From a virus, in IMG/VR virus record IMGVR_UViG_3300037010_004533, positions 1 to 62,148 of that record: 62,148 bases of DNA, one strand, 5' to 3'. The notes under the pieces were generated by a model. It was not told the DNA's origin. It ran no database searches and saw only the letters and a list, made by a program, of their open reading frames with translations. Shown here one piece after another: positions 1 through 7,701 of this stretch. Made by a program: the position numbers and the translations under genes. How positions within the stretch are numbered: position 1 is the stretch's first letter; each line of letters opens with the position of its first letter.

Positions 1-951
1 TCATGCTCTCCTCCTCGTGAACCGATCCAGGTCATCAGCCAGCCCCTCGGCGAGGTGACCAGCTTGGTCCTGCCGGTGGTCGTCGTAAATCTGCGTCGTG
101 GCGATGCTCTTGTGGCCGGCGAACTTCTGCCCGGCCCTCATGTCGTTCGTCATGTCCAGGACGTGTGTGATGGCCGTGTGGCGCAGCCCGTGGGGCCACG
201 TCCGAACCCCGCAGGCGAGGCCAAGGCGGCGGACGACCATGTGGACGGCTCGCCCGGTGAGAGAGGCTTTGGCCTCGGCGCCGTCCAGGCGCACGAAGAG
301 GGGGCCGGCCGCTTCGCCCCGCCACTCGATCCAGTCCTCCAGGGCGGCGGCCGTAGCCCTGGGCAGGCTCAGGAGGGTCCGCTCGCTGTCGCCCTTTCGT
401 CGGATCCAGGCAGCCGGGCGGGCACCGCGTTCGATGTGCTTCAGCTCCAGGCCAGCCACCTCGCCCCGCCGGAGGCCCAGGTCGAAGAGGAGGCGAACGA
501 TGGCCCGGTCACGGGAGCCGAGCGGGCCCTTCTCCTTCGCGGCCTGCTCCAGGATGGCGGCGACGGCCTCCATGCCGGGGCCACGGGTGTCGCGGAGGGA
601 CTGGACGCGGGGCGCCTTGATCTCGATGCGCCAGGAGCACAGGCCCAGGATCCGGGCCTTGCCCACGAGCTGCTTGAGGCAAGCCAGCCGCCGGGCGCGG
701 GTCGCAGGGGACAGGCCCAGGGCCTCCTGGGCGTCCTGGAAGTGGAGCACCATGGCATTCCCGCGCAGGGGTCCGGCGGAGATGAGGGCTCGGGCGGCCA
801 CCTCGCTATCGGGGGCACCCAGCCAGAGGGCGAAGGCCTTCAGGTCGCGGCCGTAGTCCTCCCGGGTCTTCTCGGAGTGCTCAAGAAACAGGGCATCCAG
901 AAGCCGGGTGAAGTCGCCGCCTTGCGTCTCAAGGCCAAAGTGGGGTTCCAT
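1..951 (-). CDS. Tyrosine recombinase (integrase or dimer resolvase)
   Basis: This 316-residue protein has the two-part architecture of tyrosine recombinases. Residues 14-105 form a SAM-like core-binding domain and residues 125-310 a catalytic domain. The catalytic set is visible: R161 in GLRRGE, K186 in the beta-hairpin, H254 and R257 in HGLRH, H280 in AGH, and the nucleophile Y289. No residue is missing, so the enzyme should be active. It lies beyond a terminator that closes the tail operon and so probably has its own promoter. Because the element also encodes ParA and a toxin-antitoxin pair, the enzyme may resolve plasmid dimers as Cre does in P1, or it may integrate the phage. The sequence alone does not decide between these. 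Confidence 0.93.
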   Translation of the reverse strand: MEPHFGLETQGGDFTRLLDALFLEHSEKTREDYGRDLKAFALWLGAPDSEVAARALISAGPLRGNAMVLHFQDAQEALGLSPATRARRLACLKQLVGKARILGLCSWRIEIKAPRVQSLRDTRGPGMEAVAAILEQAAKEKGPLGSRDRAIVRLLFDLGLRRGEVAGLELKHIERGARPAAWIRRKGDSERTLLSLPRATAAALEDWIEWRGEAAGPLFVRLDGAEAKASLTGRAVHMVVRRLGLACGVRTWPHGLRHTAITHVLDMTNDMRAGQKFAGHKSIATTQIYDDHRQDQAGHLAEGLADDLDRFTRRRA

Positions 952-952
952 A

Positions 953-999
953 CGCGAAAGTTTCGCCCTAAATGTACACGGTTTTCAACATCTTTCGCG
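953..999. other. Inverted repeat upstream of the recombinase
   Basis: CGCGAAAG (953-960) and its exact complement CTTTCGCG (992-999) flank 31 bp directly upstream of the recombinase start. A second nested dyad, GCGAAA-G-TTTCGC, spans 954-966. The site could be an operator for the recombinase gene or part of a recombination site. No strong core promoter was seen here. Confidence 0.35.
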
Positions 1000-1000
1000 G

Positions 1001-1040
1001 AAAAAGCGAAGGCCCCGGGTGGTGTCCCAGGGCCTTCGCT
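1001..1040 (-). terminator. Intrinsic terminator of the late tail operon
   Basis: An 11-bp perfect stem (1005-1015 with 1030-1040) is followed, reading the minus strand, by a run of five T. It lies after the last tail gene and before the recombinase, so it separates late transcription from recombinase expression. Confidence 0.85.
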
Positions 1041-1076
1041 GTTCACGAATCATGAACAAGGGGGCAGGGTGAGCGC

Positions 1077-1979
1077 CTACCGGGTGGCGAGGATCATGTA
1101 GTTCGCGGAGCCCCAGCCGGTTCGATTGGCCCCGCCGCCGCCGGCCGTGATGACCACGCCGCAGGTGACGATCCGGTTCCCGTCATACCAGCAATACGGG
1201 GAGCGGTCGGTGGCCTCGGAGCCGGATCCATAGGTCGCGTCGTGCATCGAGACGATGATGCCGCGCACCTGATCGGCCGTCGCCACGGTGCCATCGGGGA
1301 ACTGCGGGAGGGGGATCTGGCCGCCGTGGGCGATGACACCGCACCGGATGGCGATCCGGTTGGGCAGGTTCAGGGCCGAGTCCAGGCCGGCCACGTCAGC
1401 GGTCGCGTGGCTGTGGCCCACGTTGCTCTTGCCCTGCAAGGTGACGACGAGCCCGGCGATCTGGTCCTGGCTGTGGCCGTGGGAGGAGGGAGCCTTGGAG
1501 TCGAGCGCGGCCTGGAGCCCGGTCACGTCGGCGATACCGTGGCCGTGGCCGTTCAGGCTGCGGGCGGCCAGGGCGTCGGAGAGCCCCGTCACCTGCCCGA
1601 TCCCGTGGATGTGGGAGATGGCCGCCTTGCTGTCCAGGGCGGACTGGAGGCCGGTGGTGTCGGCGATCTGGTGCTGGTGGCTGTAGGGGGCCTTCGCGTC
1701 GAGGGCAGCCTGGAGGCCAGTCGTGTCTCCGATCCCGTGGGCGTGCCCGAGCATGGAACGGTTGGCGAGGGCGTCCGCGAGCCCGGTCACGTCCGAGATG
1801 CCGTGGCTGTGGCCGAGCAAGGACCGCTTCTCCACCTCGGCCTTCAGGTAGCCCGTCCGGTTGGCGAGCTGGGTGAGCGCCCGGTTATCCGGGCCAGCGT
1901 CGCCGCCCAGCACGAAGTCCGAGGTTTCGAGCTGGGTGATGCTGGCGGCCCAGGTGGCGGTTTCGGTGATCGCGGTCAT
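1077..1979 (-). CDS. Tail fibre protein with HxH repeats
   Basis: This 300-residue protein has an N-terminal segment typical of phage tail fibres (about residues 1-55). Six to seven repeats of roughly 22 residues follow (about 56-195), each built on H-x-H-x(3-5)-D-[VT]-[AT]-GL. A distinct C-terminal domain (about 205-300) probably binds the receptor or forms the tip. HxH pairs in trimeric phage fibres bind iron along the fibre axis, so a metal-studded triple-stranded shaft is likely. It follows the gpI gene by 10 bp and is the last gene of the tail operon, the place of H in P2. No separate fibre chaperone was found. Confidence 0.85.
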   Translation of the reverse strand: MTAITETATWAASITQLETSDFVLGGDAGPDNRALTQLANRTGYLKAEVEKRSLLGHSHGISDVTGLADALANRSMLGHAHGIGDTTGLQAALDAKAPYSHQHQIADTTGLQSALDSKAAISHIHGIGQVTGLSDALAARSLNGHGHGIADVTGLQAALDSKAPSSHGHSQDQIAGLVVTLQGKSNVGHSHATADVAGLDSALNLPNRIAIRCGVIAHGGQIPLPQFPDGTVATADQVRGIIVSMHDATYGSGSEATDRSPYCWYDGNRIVTCGVVITAGGGGANRTGWGSANYMILATR

Positions 1980-1989
1980 GAGGTGCTCC

Positions 1990-2802
1990 TTACACGATGT
2001 TCAGGGTCCAAACCACGTCCAGGCTCACGGCCGAGGTCTTGGTCACGGTGGGGGCGGAGGCCGCAGCAATCAGCGTGTCGGCGGCCGTGTGGATCGAGTA
2101 GGCGTCGATGTCCAGGCCGTTCGCCTGTCCCGTCGTCACCTTGAAGTGGATGATCTTCTGTGTCTGGAGGTGCTGTATGTCCGCGATGGGGATGAGCACC
2201 GAGGGCGTCGTGTGGCCGACCTTCAAGTGGTCGATGGTGTCCAGGACCAAGCCCTCGTATTTGATCGCGCCGTCGTGGTGATAGGTCCCATCGTGGCGCG
2301 GACCCTTGCCGGAGACGCTCGACTCGAAGGTGACGCCCAGCTCGATGCTGTCCAGGATGCAGCGGGCCGGCTTCCACGCCTCAATGGTGGGCAGGAGCAG
2401 GGCGAGGTCTGCGTCCGTCATCGGCTTGCCGCAGAGGGGCTGCGTCACCTTGAAGGACGCCCAGGTGCTCGTGCGCTCCTGGATGACGAGGCCGGGCCAG
2501 CCGACCACCTCCAGGGCTCGCTTCAGGGCCCAGGGGGTGCCCCGGAGCTTCTGGAGGGCGATGGCGTTCTGGACCAGCCGGCGCCGGGCGGCCGGCGTCG
2601 CAGCGAGCACCCATTCCATGTCGTAGACGCCGAGCTGCCGAGCCAGGAAGGGGAGCGCCCCCTCCTGGCACACGGTCGGGTCGTAGAGCTGATCCAGGGC
2701 CGACATCGGCACGTCGTCGAGCCGGTCGATGACCGAGGCGAGGCCCACGTTCCGTTCGTCGAGGATTCCCCGAGGGATCAGCGAGGCGGTGACGCTATCC
2801 AT
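1990..2802 (-). CDS. I: Baseplate/tail protein I (P2 gpI-like)
   Basis: This 270-residue protein resembles P2 gpI. Its N-terminal 120 residues include the family pattern of a predicted helical region with LARQLGV and a following segment rich in RRLV and LRGTPWALK. The C-terminal half is longer than in P2, whose gpI is about 176 residues, and may carry fibre-docking sequence. The start overlaps the end of the J-like gene by 8 bp, which suggests translational coupling. gpI joins J at the baseplate periphery and connects the fibres. Confidence 0.85.
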   Translation of the reverse strand: MDSVTASLIPRGILDERNVGLASVIDRLDDVPMSALDQLYDPTVCQEGALPFLARQLGVYDMEWVLAATPAARRRLVQNAIALQKLRGTPWALKRALEVVGWPGLVIQERTSTWASFKVTQPLCGKPMTDADLALLLPTIEAWKPARCILDSIELGVTFESSVSGKGPRHDGTYHHDGAIKYEGLVLDTIDHLKVGHTTPSVLIPIADIQHLQTQKIIHFKVTTGQANGLDIDAYSIHTAADTLIAAASAPTVTKTSAVSLDVVWTLNIV

Positions 2803-3895
2803 TCTGGCTCCCGGAGAAGTGGATGGACACGGTGCCGTCCGCCCAGGCGTTCGAGGCCAGCACCCGGTCGGTCCAGTTCAAGAGCTGGACGCTGTAGACG
2901 CCCTCGACCGACAGCGCCTTGATGGCCTGGGAGCCAACGAGGTCCCGGCCCAGACCGGCAGCGCGGTCCTTGCAGTAGGCCAGGGCGGCGGCGTTCACGG
3001 CGTCCAGCACCTTGTCGGTCAGGGCGCTCGCATAGGTCGTGACGTTCGCCTCCAGGGTGTAGGCCACGCGGGTCGGGTCGCTCACGTCCACGATGTCGCA
3101 GAGGGGGCGCACCGTCTCGGCGGACAGGGCGTCCGTCACAGCGTTCTTGACCGCCGTGGAGGGCAGACCATCATCGCAGAGCGGGTAGACGCCGACCATG
3201 CCCGACCCCAGGTTGAGCACGGCCACGTCGATGATCGAGCTGTGGGCGCTCATCGCGTGGAACTTGTAGGCGCCCTCGGAGCCGGCCACGGAGAACCCGA
3301 AGGGGGCCAGGAGGATCCGACCCCGGAGCTGGTCATCCGTCTCGGCGTCGGACCCGCCGCTGGAAATGCTGGCGGACGTGATCGTGGCCGTGCCGGACAG
3401 GGGGGAGAAGGAAGACCCGCTCGGGATCCCGTTGCCCACGTCGCCAGGGACGAGAGCCTGGGCCATAACGGCGGCCGAGAGCTGGCCGGCGGGGATCACC
3501 ACGTCAGCGGTGGTCTGCCAGATCGAGCCGTTCTGCGCGGCAGCCCGGAAGCCCTTGGCGAAGGTCGTGGCGACGGTATCGACCGTCTGGAGGGTGATCG
3601 TCCAGGTGGTCGAGGCGGCCACGGCGGGAAGCCGGCCGTTCACGCCCACGAGGCGGCCCAGGGCCTCGAGGCGGTCGCCGTTAGCGAAGTCCACGAGGTT
3701 CTGCTCGGCGCTCCGCTGGATAGCCTGCCGGACGAGGCTCTCTCGGTAGGCGAGGAAGTCCACCAGCAGGCGCTCGATCTGCGCCGGGTAGAGGGTCTTC
3801 CCGGTCACGGTCTGGTAGAGCTGGACGAGCTGCTCGACCAGGAGGCCGGGGCTCGTCTCAACGAAGGCGGGAGGGGTCAGGGTATTCACGCTCAT
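2795..3895 (-). CDS. J: Baseplate wedge protein J (P2 gpJ-like)
   Basis: This 366-residue protein belongs to the baseplate J family, which builds the wedge edge of contractile-tail baseplates. Visible family features are an N-terminal helical region with a QLVQLYQTVTGK-like stretch near residue 25, a central beta-rich part, and the conserved segment around DDQLRGRIL. It is followed immediately by the gpI-like gene. In P2 the J gene directly follows W; here four extra genes, including the radical-SAM and Cys-repeat pair, lie between W and J. Confidence 0.9.
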   Translation of the reverse strand: MSVNTLTPPAFVETSPGLLVEQLVQLYQTVTGKTLYPAQIERLLVDFLAYRESLVRQAIQRSAEQNLVDFANGDRLEALGRLVGVNGRLPAVAASTTWTITLQTVDTVATTFAKGFRAAAQNGSIWQTTADVVIPAGQLSAAVMAQALVPGDVGNGIPSGSSFSPLSGTATITSASISSGGSDAETDDQLRGRILLAPFGFSVAGSEGAYKFHAMSAHSSIIDVAVLNLGSGMVGVYPLCDDGLPSTAVKNAVTDALSAETVRPLCDIVDVSDPTRVAYTLEANVTTYASALTDKVLDAVNAAALAYCKDRAAGLGRDLVGSQAIKALSVEGVYSVQLLNWTDRVLASNAWADGTVSIHFSGSQNG

Positions 3896-3907
3896 GTGAG
3901 GTCCTCA

Positions 3908-5332
3908 CTACTCAGGGGATCCAGCGTTGGAAGAGGTTGCGAGGTCGTTCATGTTGGCCGACAGCCCGGCCCAGGCGAGCCCCACGATGGTCACGAGTGG
4001 GAAGGGGATGGTTTGGGCCTCGCGGTAGGGGGAGCCCATGACCTTCTCCCAGCGGGGGCCGGCCAGCTTGCCGGCAAGGCAGTCTTCGAGGAGCTGGACC
4101 TTGAACAAGGCGAACATGAGGGCACAGGTGTCCTCCCCGCTGTCCCGCTTGATCGGGCATCCCCCGGCGCAATGCCAGCGGGCGGGGCAGGCAGCGCAAC
4201 GCTCCTGCGAGAAGACCGTGGCCGATTCGCGCAGCGCGAGGACCTTCTCCTGGTCAATGCGGAACTCCTTCCGCACCGGGTCGAAGAATCCGAAGATATA
4301 CCCGGCCGTGTAGTCGGTTTGGTCCAGCCTGGACGCCCTGGTGCAGGCCGTGATGAGGCCGGTGGGCGTGAAGCTCACGCTGGGCAGGAAGGTGGCGCAG
4401 AAGGCATTCCGGAACTGGATGCCCCCGAACCATCCGGAGGACCGCAGGGCGATCCCGTGCTCCTTCGCCACGGCCACGGCCTCAAGGAACGGCGCGACGA
4501 AGGCCTCATCGCTCGCGGATTCGTCCGTCCGTCCGCACCGGCCCACGGCCTCGAGCATCAGGTATCTGGTGGAGGGGGAATAGAGGGCCACGTCCCGCAC
4601 CATTTCGGGCATTCGGTGGGCCGCCTCCCCGGTGATGGTGGACCGGATGGTCGGGATGATGCCGGCCTCCTCCAGCATCCGCAGGCCGGCGCGGACGGCC
4701 GGGAGGGAGCTGGAGCCGTCCGCGTGGGGTCGGGTGTCCTCTCCAGGGTCATAGCTCACCTGGACGCTCATCCCGAGGCCGGCGAGGCGCCGGGCGCTCT
4801 CCGGAGTCAGGAGTGTCCCGTTGGTGACGAGACTCAGCCTGATCTCGGGGCACGACGCCCGCAGCCGATCACAGGCCGCGAAGAGCATGCCGGCGGCCAC
4901 CATGCTTTCCCCGTCCCCCATGAAGGTGACGGCGCATTTCCCGTGGCGCTGATAGGCCGCCTCGATGTGGCGCAAGATCCGGTCCAGGACCTCGGGCCTC
5001 ATGACAGCGGAGTGGTCCCCGCCGTCCGCGTAGCAGTAGGAGCATCGAAGATTGCAGGCGCTTGTGAGGCCGATACTGAAGCCAGAGCGGTCCTCGATGT
5101 CGAAGGGGGCTTGGCTGGGCTCCTCGGGGAAGGGGATGGTGGCGGGGCGGAAGAAGCCCTCGGCCGAGAGCGCAGCGCGGCATGCCTCGGGGTCCGCCGC
5201 CTCCTCCGGAGTCAGGAGCCGGGCCATGCTCAAGAGGGGCGCGAAGGCGATAACGCGCTCGGGGTCGTCCACCTGAACCAGGAAAACATTGTCACCGATT
5301 TGGGAAAAACCGCTTGGAATGTGCGTCATCAT
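3908..5332 (-). CDS. Radical SAM/SPASM peptide maturase
   Basis: This 474-residue enzyme has three visible parts. An N-terminal region (1-80) may bind the substrate. The radical-SAM core has the cluster motif C93-x3-C97-x2-C100 (CNLRCSYC) and a GGEP-like MGDGES at 138-143. The C-terminal SPASM domain is complete: C312-x12-G325-x4-C330, then C379-x2-C382-x5-C388-x3-C392, with further cysteines C403 and C418. Proteins with this layout carry one SAM-cleaving 4Fe-4S cluster plus two auxiliary clusters, and they modify peptides, commonly by forming thioether bonds from cysteine. The start codon is 2 bp after the stop of a Cys-repeat protein, its likely substrate. No key residue is missing. Its setting inside a tail operon is highly unusual. 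The exact chemistry cannot be read from the sequence. Confidence 0.95.
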   Translation of the reverse strand: MMTHIPSGFSQIGDNVFLVQVDDPERVIAFAPLLSMARLLTPEEAADPEACRAALSAEGFFRPATIPFPEEPSQAPFDIEDRSGFSIGLTSACNLRCSYCYADGGDHSAVMRPEVLDRILRHIEAAYQRHGKCAVTFMGDGESMVAAGMLFAACDRLRASCPEIRLSLVTNGTLLTPESARRLAGLGMSVQVSYDPGEDTRPHADGSSSLPAVRAGLRMLEEAGIIPTIRSTITGEAAHRMPEMVRDVALYSPSTRYLMLEAVGRCGRTDESASDEAFVAPFLEAVAVAKEHGIALRSSGWFGGIQFRNAFCATFLPSVSFTPTGLITACTRASRLDQTDYTAGYIFGFFDPVRKEFRIDQEKVLALRESATVFSQERCAACPARWHCAGGCPIKRDSGEDTCALMFALFKVQLLEDCLAGKLAGPRWEKVMGSPYREAQTIPFPLVTIVGLAWAGLSANMNDLATSSNAGSPE

Positions 5333-5334
5333 GC

Positions 5335-5835
5335 CTACCTGTCAGATGATCCACAGTGGACTTCACACGACCAAGACGTGTATACGTAGCAAGTGCAGAC
5401 CTGGTTGCAGGTGCAGACCTGATTGCAGGTGCATTGCTGGTTGCAGGTGCAGACCTGATTACAGGTGCATTGCTGGTCGCAAGTGCAGACCTGATTACAG
5501 GTGCATTGGTTATCGCAGGCGCATACGGACTGGCATCCACAGACGGAAGCGCCACGGAACCAACAACCATTGGCGCCGTCCTGGGCGTAGGCGGCGGCGG
5601 CGGTCACGGTGGGGACACCGTAGGCGCCCGAAGTGCTGTTGAAGAAGGTGGAGCTGTTGACCGTCTTGGGCGCCTCGGCGGCTGGCGGCACATGGTCCTT
5701 GACCTCGACCATGTAGGGGGATGCCATGGTCGTCACCGGGCTCGGCCGCGTGATGGTCCAGGTGGGATTGCCCCAGGACTGGGCCCACGCGGGATTCCCC
5801 CAAGACTGCCCCATGGTGGTGGAGTAGGTGCTCAT
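5335..5835 (-). CDS. Cys-repeat virion protein or RiPP precursor
   Basis: This 166-residue protein matches no family I recognise. Residues 9-26 hold two copies of QSWGNP[AT]W, followed by a Pro/Thr-rich linker. Residues 91-161 contain 21 cysteines. Nine C-x-C pairs begin at 99, 105, 111, 117, 123, 129, 135, 141 and 147, an exact six-residue period with consensus C-T-C-[ND]-Q-[VQ]. C157 and C161 follow near the C-terminus. There is no obvious secretion signal. It sits between a fibre gene (3 bp away) and the radical-SAM gene (2 bp away), so all three should be co-translated in stoichiometric order. I infer that it is the maturase substrate and a tail component. A metal-binding or disulphide-rich protein unrelated to the enzyme is the alternative. 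Confidence 0.85.
   Translation of the reverse strand: MSTYSTTMGQSWGNPAWAQSWGNPTWTITRPSPVTTMASPYMVEVKDHVPPAAEAPKTVNSSTFFNSTSGAYGVPTVTAAAAYAQDGANGCWFRGASVCGCQSVCACDNQCTCNQVCTCDQQCTCNQVCTCNQQCTCNQVCTCNQVCTCYVYTSWSCEVHCGSSDR
5389..5541 (-). repeat. 18-bp tandem coding repeats (CxC hexapeptides)
   Basis: The DNA encoding residues 99-149 repeats with an 18-bp period. Successive units differ mainly at the codons for N/D and V/Q, as expected for recent tandem duplication under selection to keep both cysteines. Confidence 0.9.
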
Positions 5836-5837
5836 GC

Positions 5838-6914
5838 CTACACCTGGACCATCTTGAGGTTGCCGCCGTCCACGTAGAGCTTGTAGCAGTTCCCATTGGT
5901 CAGGTCCTTCAGCACGATCCCGGTCCCGGCGCCCGTAGACTCGAAGCTGTCGGCGGTCATCTTCCCGGTGGTGGTGAAGGCGCCGGTCATGCCGGTGTCA
6001 CCGGCCCGGTTGACGGGGGTGTAGCCGAGCGCGGCCTGCTTGCCGTTGAAGGTGGCCCAGTCGGCGGCCGAGAGGAGGCCGGTCTGCATGTTGCTGGCGA
6101 TGAGCTTGCCGGTGATCTTGGTCCAGGCGATGCCGGTCAGGTCTGTATCGTCGTGGGAGTGGGCGCTGGGGGAGAAGGTGGAGGGCTTGCCAGTGACCTC
6201 GCTCCAGGCCACGAAGCCCCAGGCCGAAGAATTGGCCGTGGCCCCGGCCTTCAGGACGGCGCCGTCGTTCGTGGTCCCGGTGGCAGGGACATGACTGAGG
6301 CCGTCGCCGGAGGGGTGGACGTAGGGCGCGGCCACGGAGATCGTGCCGTCAGCCTGGATGGTGATGTTCGCCCCGATCTTGACGCCGCCCAGCGTAGAGC
6401 CGGTGGCGGCCGGCAGAACGTAGGCGTAGGAGACGAAGAGGGAGCCCTGCGCGTCGATGCTGAGGCCGGAGCCCACCTTCACGCCGCCGAGGGTGCTGGC
6501 CGAGGCCACGGGCGGGGGGAAGGTGCTCGGAACGCTGTCGAGCTGGCTCCAGGGGTGCCGGTGGCTGATCGGGGCGAAGGCGGCCGTGAAGTCGTGGGTG
6601 TGCCCGACGTTGCTCTTGGAATCCAGGGCCGACTGGAGGCCCGTCACGTCGCTGATGGGGTGGCCGTGGGCCGTGGCCGGATAGCTCGCGGGCTTGCCGG
6701 TGATCTTGTCCCAGCCGATAGCCTGGAGGTCGGAGTCGGGGTGGGTATGGGCCTTGCCGACCACGAGGCGGGGGATGCCGTCACGGTCGCCGATGGCGAG
6801 CTGGGGGTTCAGGGGGTCGTCCCACACGGCGGCAGGCTCTCCAGGGCGGAGGGCAACGGCCAGGAGACGGGCCCACAGGCCGCGCTTCAGGCGGAGGTCA
6901 CGAAGGACGCTCAT
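5838..6914 (-). CDS. Tail fibre-like protein
   Basis: This 358-residue protein is built from fibre modules. An N-terminal attachment segment is followed by HxH-containing repeats of the type DVTGLQSALDSKSNVGH near residues 80-105, two TLGGVK[VI]G-type repeats near residues 140 and 175, and a second H-S-H-D motif near residue 250. The C-terminal GNCYKLYVDGG is a frequent ending of prophage fibre proteins. It overlaps the 60-residue gene upstream at ATGA and ends 3 bp before the Cys-repeat gene. Together with the distal fibre at 1077-1979 it gives the phage two fibre-type proteins. Confidence 0.8.
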   Translation of the reverse strand: MSVLRDLRLKRGLWARLLAVALRPGEPAAVWDDPLNPQLAIGDRDGIPRLVVGKAHTHPDSDLQAIGWDKITGKPASYPATAHGHPISDVTGLQSALDSKSNVGHTHDFTAAFAPISHRHPWSQLDSVPSTFPPPVASASTLGGVKVGSGLSIDAQGSLFVSYAYVLPAATGSTLGGVKIGANITIQADGTISVAAPYVHPSGDGLSHVPATGTTNDGAVLKAGATANSSAWGFVAWSEVTGKPSTFSPSAHSHDDTDLTGIAWTKITGKLIASNMQTGLLSAADWATFNGKQAALGYTPVNRAGDTGMTGAFTTTGKMTADSFESTGAGTGIVLKDLTNGNCYKLYVDGGNLKMVQV

Positions 6915-7093
6915 ACGATCTCACCTCCGTCGATGAGGGTGGGGATGTCCACCTGGGCCTGCCTCGTAACGACCTGGGGCAGATTCTTGATCTGGACCAG
7001 GGAGGCCGCATCAAGGGGGGCCACGCCGCCGGGGACGCCGAGCTGGCTGGTGGGGATGTAGTCGGTGCTGGTGCTGGTGCCGGTTTCGCTCAC
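6911..7093 (-). CDS. Small protein paralogous to the W C-terminal tail
   Basis: This 60-residue protein closely matches the last 42 residues of the neighbouring W-like protein. Both contain G-[AV]-PGG-[AV]-APLD, a central LPxVV and a terminal DGGEI. Such PGG-x-A-x-LD segments are common at the N-termini of tail fibres, where they dock to the baseplate. The gene overlaps both neighbours at ATGA. It probably arose by partial duplication of the W extension and may bridge the baseplate to the fibre encoded next. Confidence 0.7.
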   Translation of the reverse strand: MSETGTSTSTDYIPTSQLGVPGGVAPLDAASLVQIKNLPQVVTRQAQVDIPTLIDGGEIV

Positions 7094-7599
7094 TTGATCT
7101 CGCCTCCATCTGCCGACGCAGGAACGTCGATGGTCTTGCCCGCCAGAACCACGCCCGGAAGGTTCGTCGTGGGGATGATTCCGCTCTCGTCGAGCGGCGC
7201 AGCTCCACCAGGGGCGCCTTCCATGTCGGTCGTCAGGTAGACCAGCTCGGTGGACTGCTTCGTGCCGTCCGTGGTGCCCTTCGGATACCAGTAGACGCGG
7301 AGCGTTGATGCGCCATAGGTTGAAGAATCCACTTCGACGCTGGACACCTTGACCCGGGGCTCCCAGGTTTCGATGGCGTCGGTGACGAGCCGGACGATCT
7401 TGGCGGTCATGCCCACCTGCGGGTTATCCACAAGCCCAAGCAAGTCGCAGCCGAACTCCGGGCGATGGGGGATGGTTCCCTTGGGGGTGCTCAGGATGAT
7501 CTTGATGGCCTGCGAAAGCTCGTCGATGCCGGTGACAACGGCACCAGACACGCCGAGCGCAGGCTGCCAGTAGGGGACTGCCGGGAGGTCGTAGGCCAT
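7090..7599 (-). CDS. W: Baseplate assembly protein W (gp25-like)
   Basis: This 169-residue protein carries the gp25/W fold over about residues 15-125. Visible family elements are ELSQAIKIIL, the PHRPEFGCDLLGL stretch and WEPRVKV followed by beta strands. gp25-like proteins form the inner wedge of contractile baseplates and nucleate sheath assembly. The last 42 residues are an extension not present in P2 W and are paralogous to the next small protein. A terminator and one of the five late motifs lie just upstream, so W probably starts a new transcript. Confidence 0.87.
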   Translation of the reverse strand: MAYDLPAVPYWQPALGVSGAVVTGIDELSQAIKIILSTPKGTIPHRPEFGCDLLGLVDNPQVGMTAKIVRLVTDAIETWEPRVKVSSVEVDSSTYGASTLRVYWYPKGTTDGTKQSTELVYLTTDMEGAPGGAAPLDESGIIPTTNLPGVVLAGKTIDVPASADGGEIK

Positions 7600-7621
7600 G
7601 TTTCCAGCGTGGAAGAGGGGC

Positions 7622-7651
7622 CCAGGGTTCTCTATTTGCCCTGGTGAAAAC
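7622..7651 (-). promoter_or_regulatory. Late motif copy A
   Basis: The core TATTTGCCCWGGT lies at 7633-7645 and sits in a hairpin whose stem is 7622-7627 with 7639-7644. It is about 35 bp upstream of the W start and downstream of the V terminator. The same core occurs at 19339, 25557, 29975 and 32936. Confidence 0.65.
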
Positions 7652-7678
7652 GAAAGGCCCGGGAGCGGATCCGGGCCT
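7651..7678 (-). terminator. Terminator after the V gene
   Basis: An 8-bp stem (7655-7662 with 7671-7678) is followed on the minus strand by TTTCGTTTTC. It should end or reduce transcription from the upstream tail block before the promoter motif that precedes W. Confidence 0.65.
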
Positions 7679-7701
7679 CGTGACGTGCGGAGTGGTGCGC
7701 C

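Noticed and set aside
2729-5389. Plus-strand open frame of 886 codons
   Set aside because: It is a shadow opposite gpI, gpJ and the radical-SAM gene. Its composition is Gly/Ala/Arg/His-rich without domains, as expected for the complement of high-G+C coding DNA.
5389-5541. CRISPR-like array
   Set aside because: The 18-bp period has no spacers and codes in frame for CxC hexapeptides.
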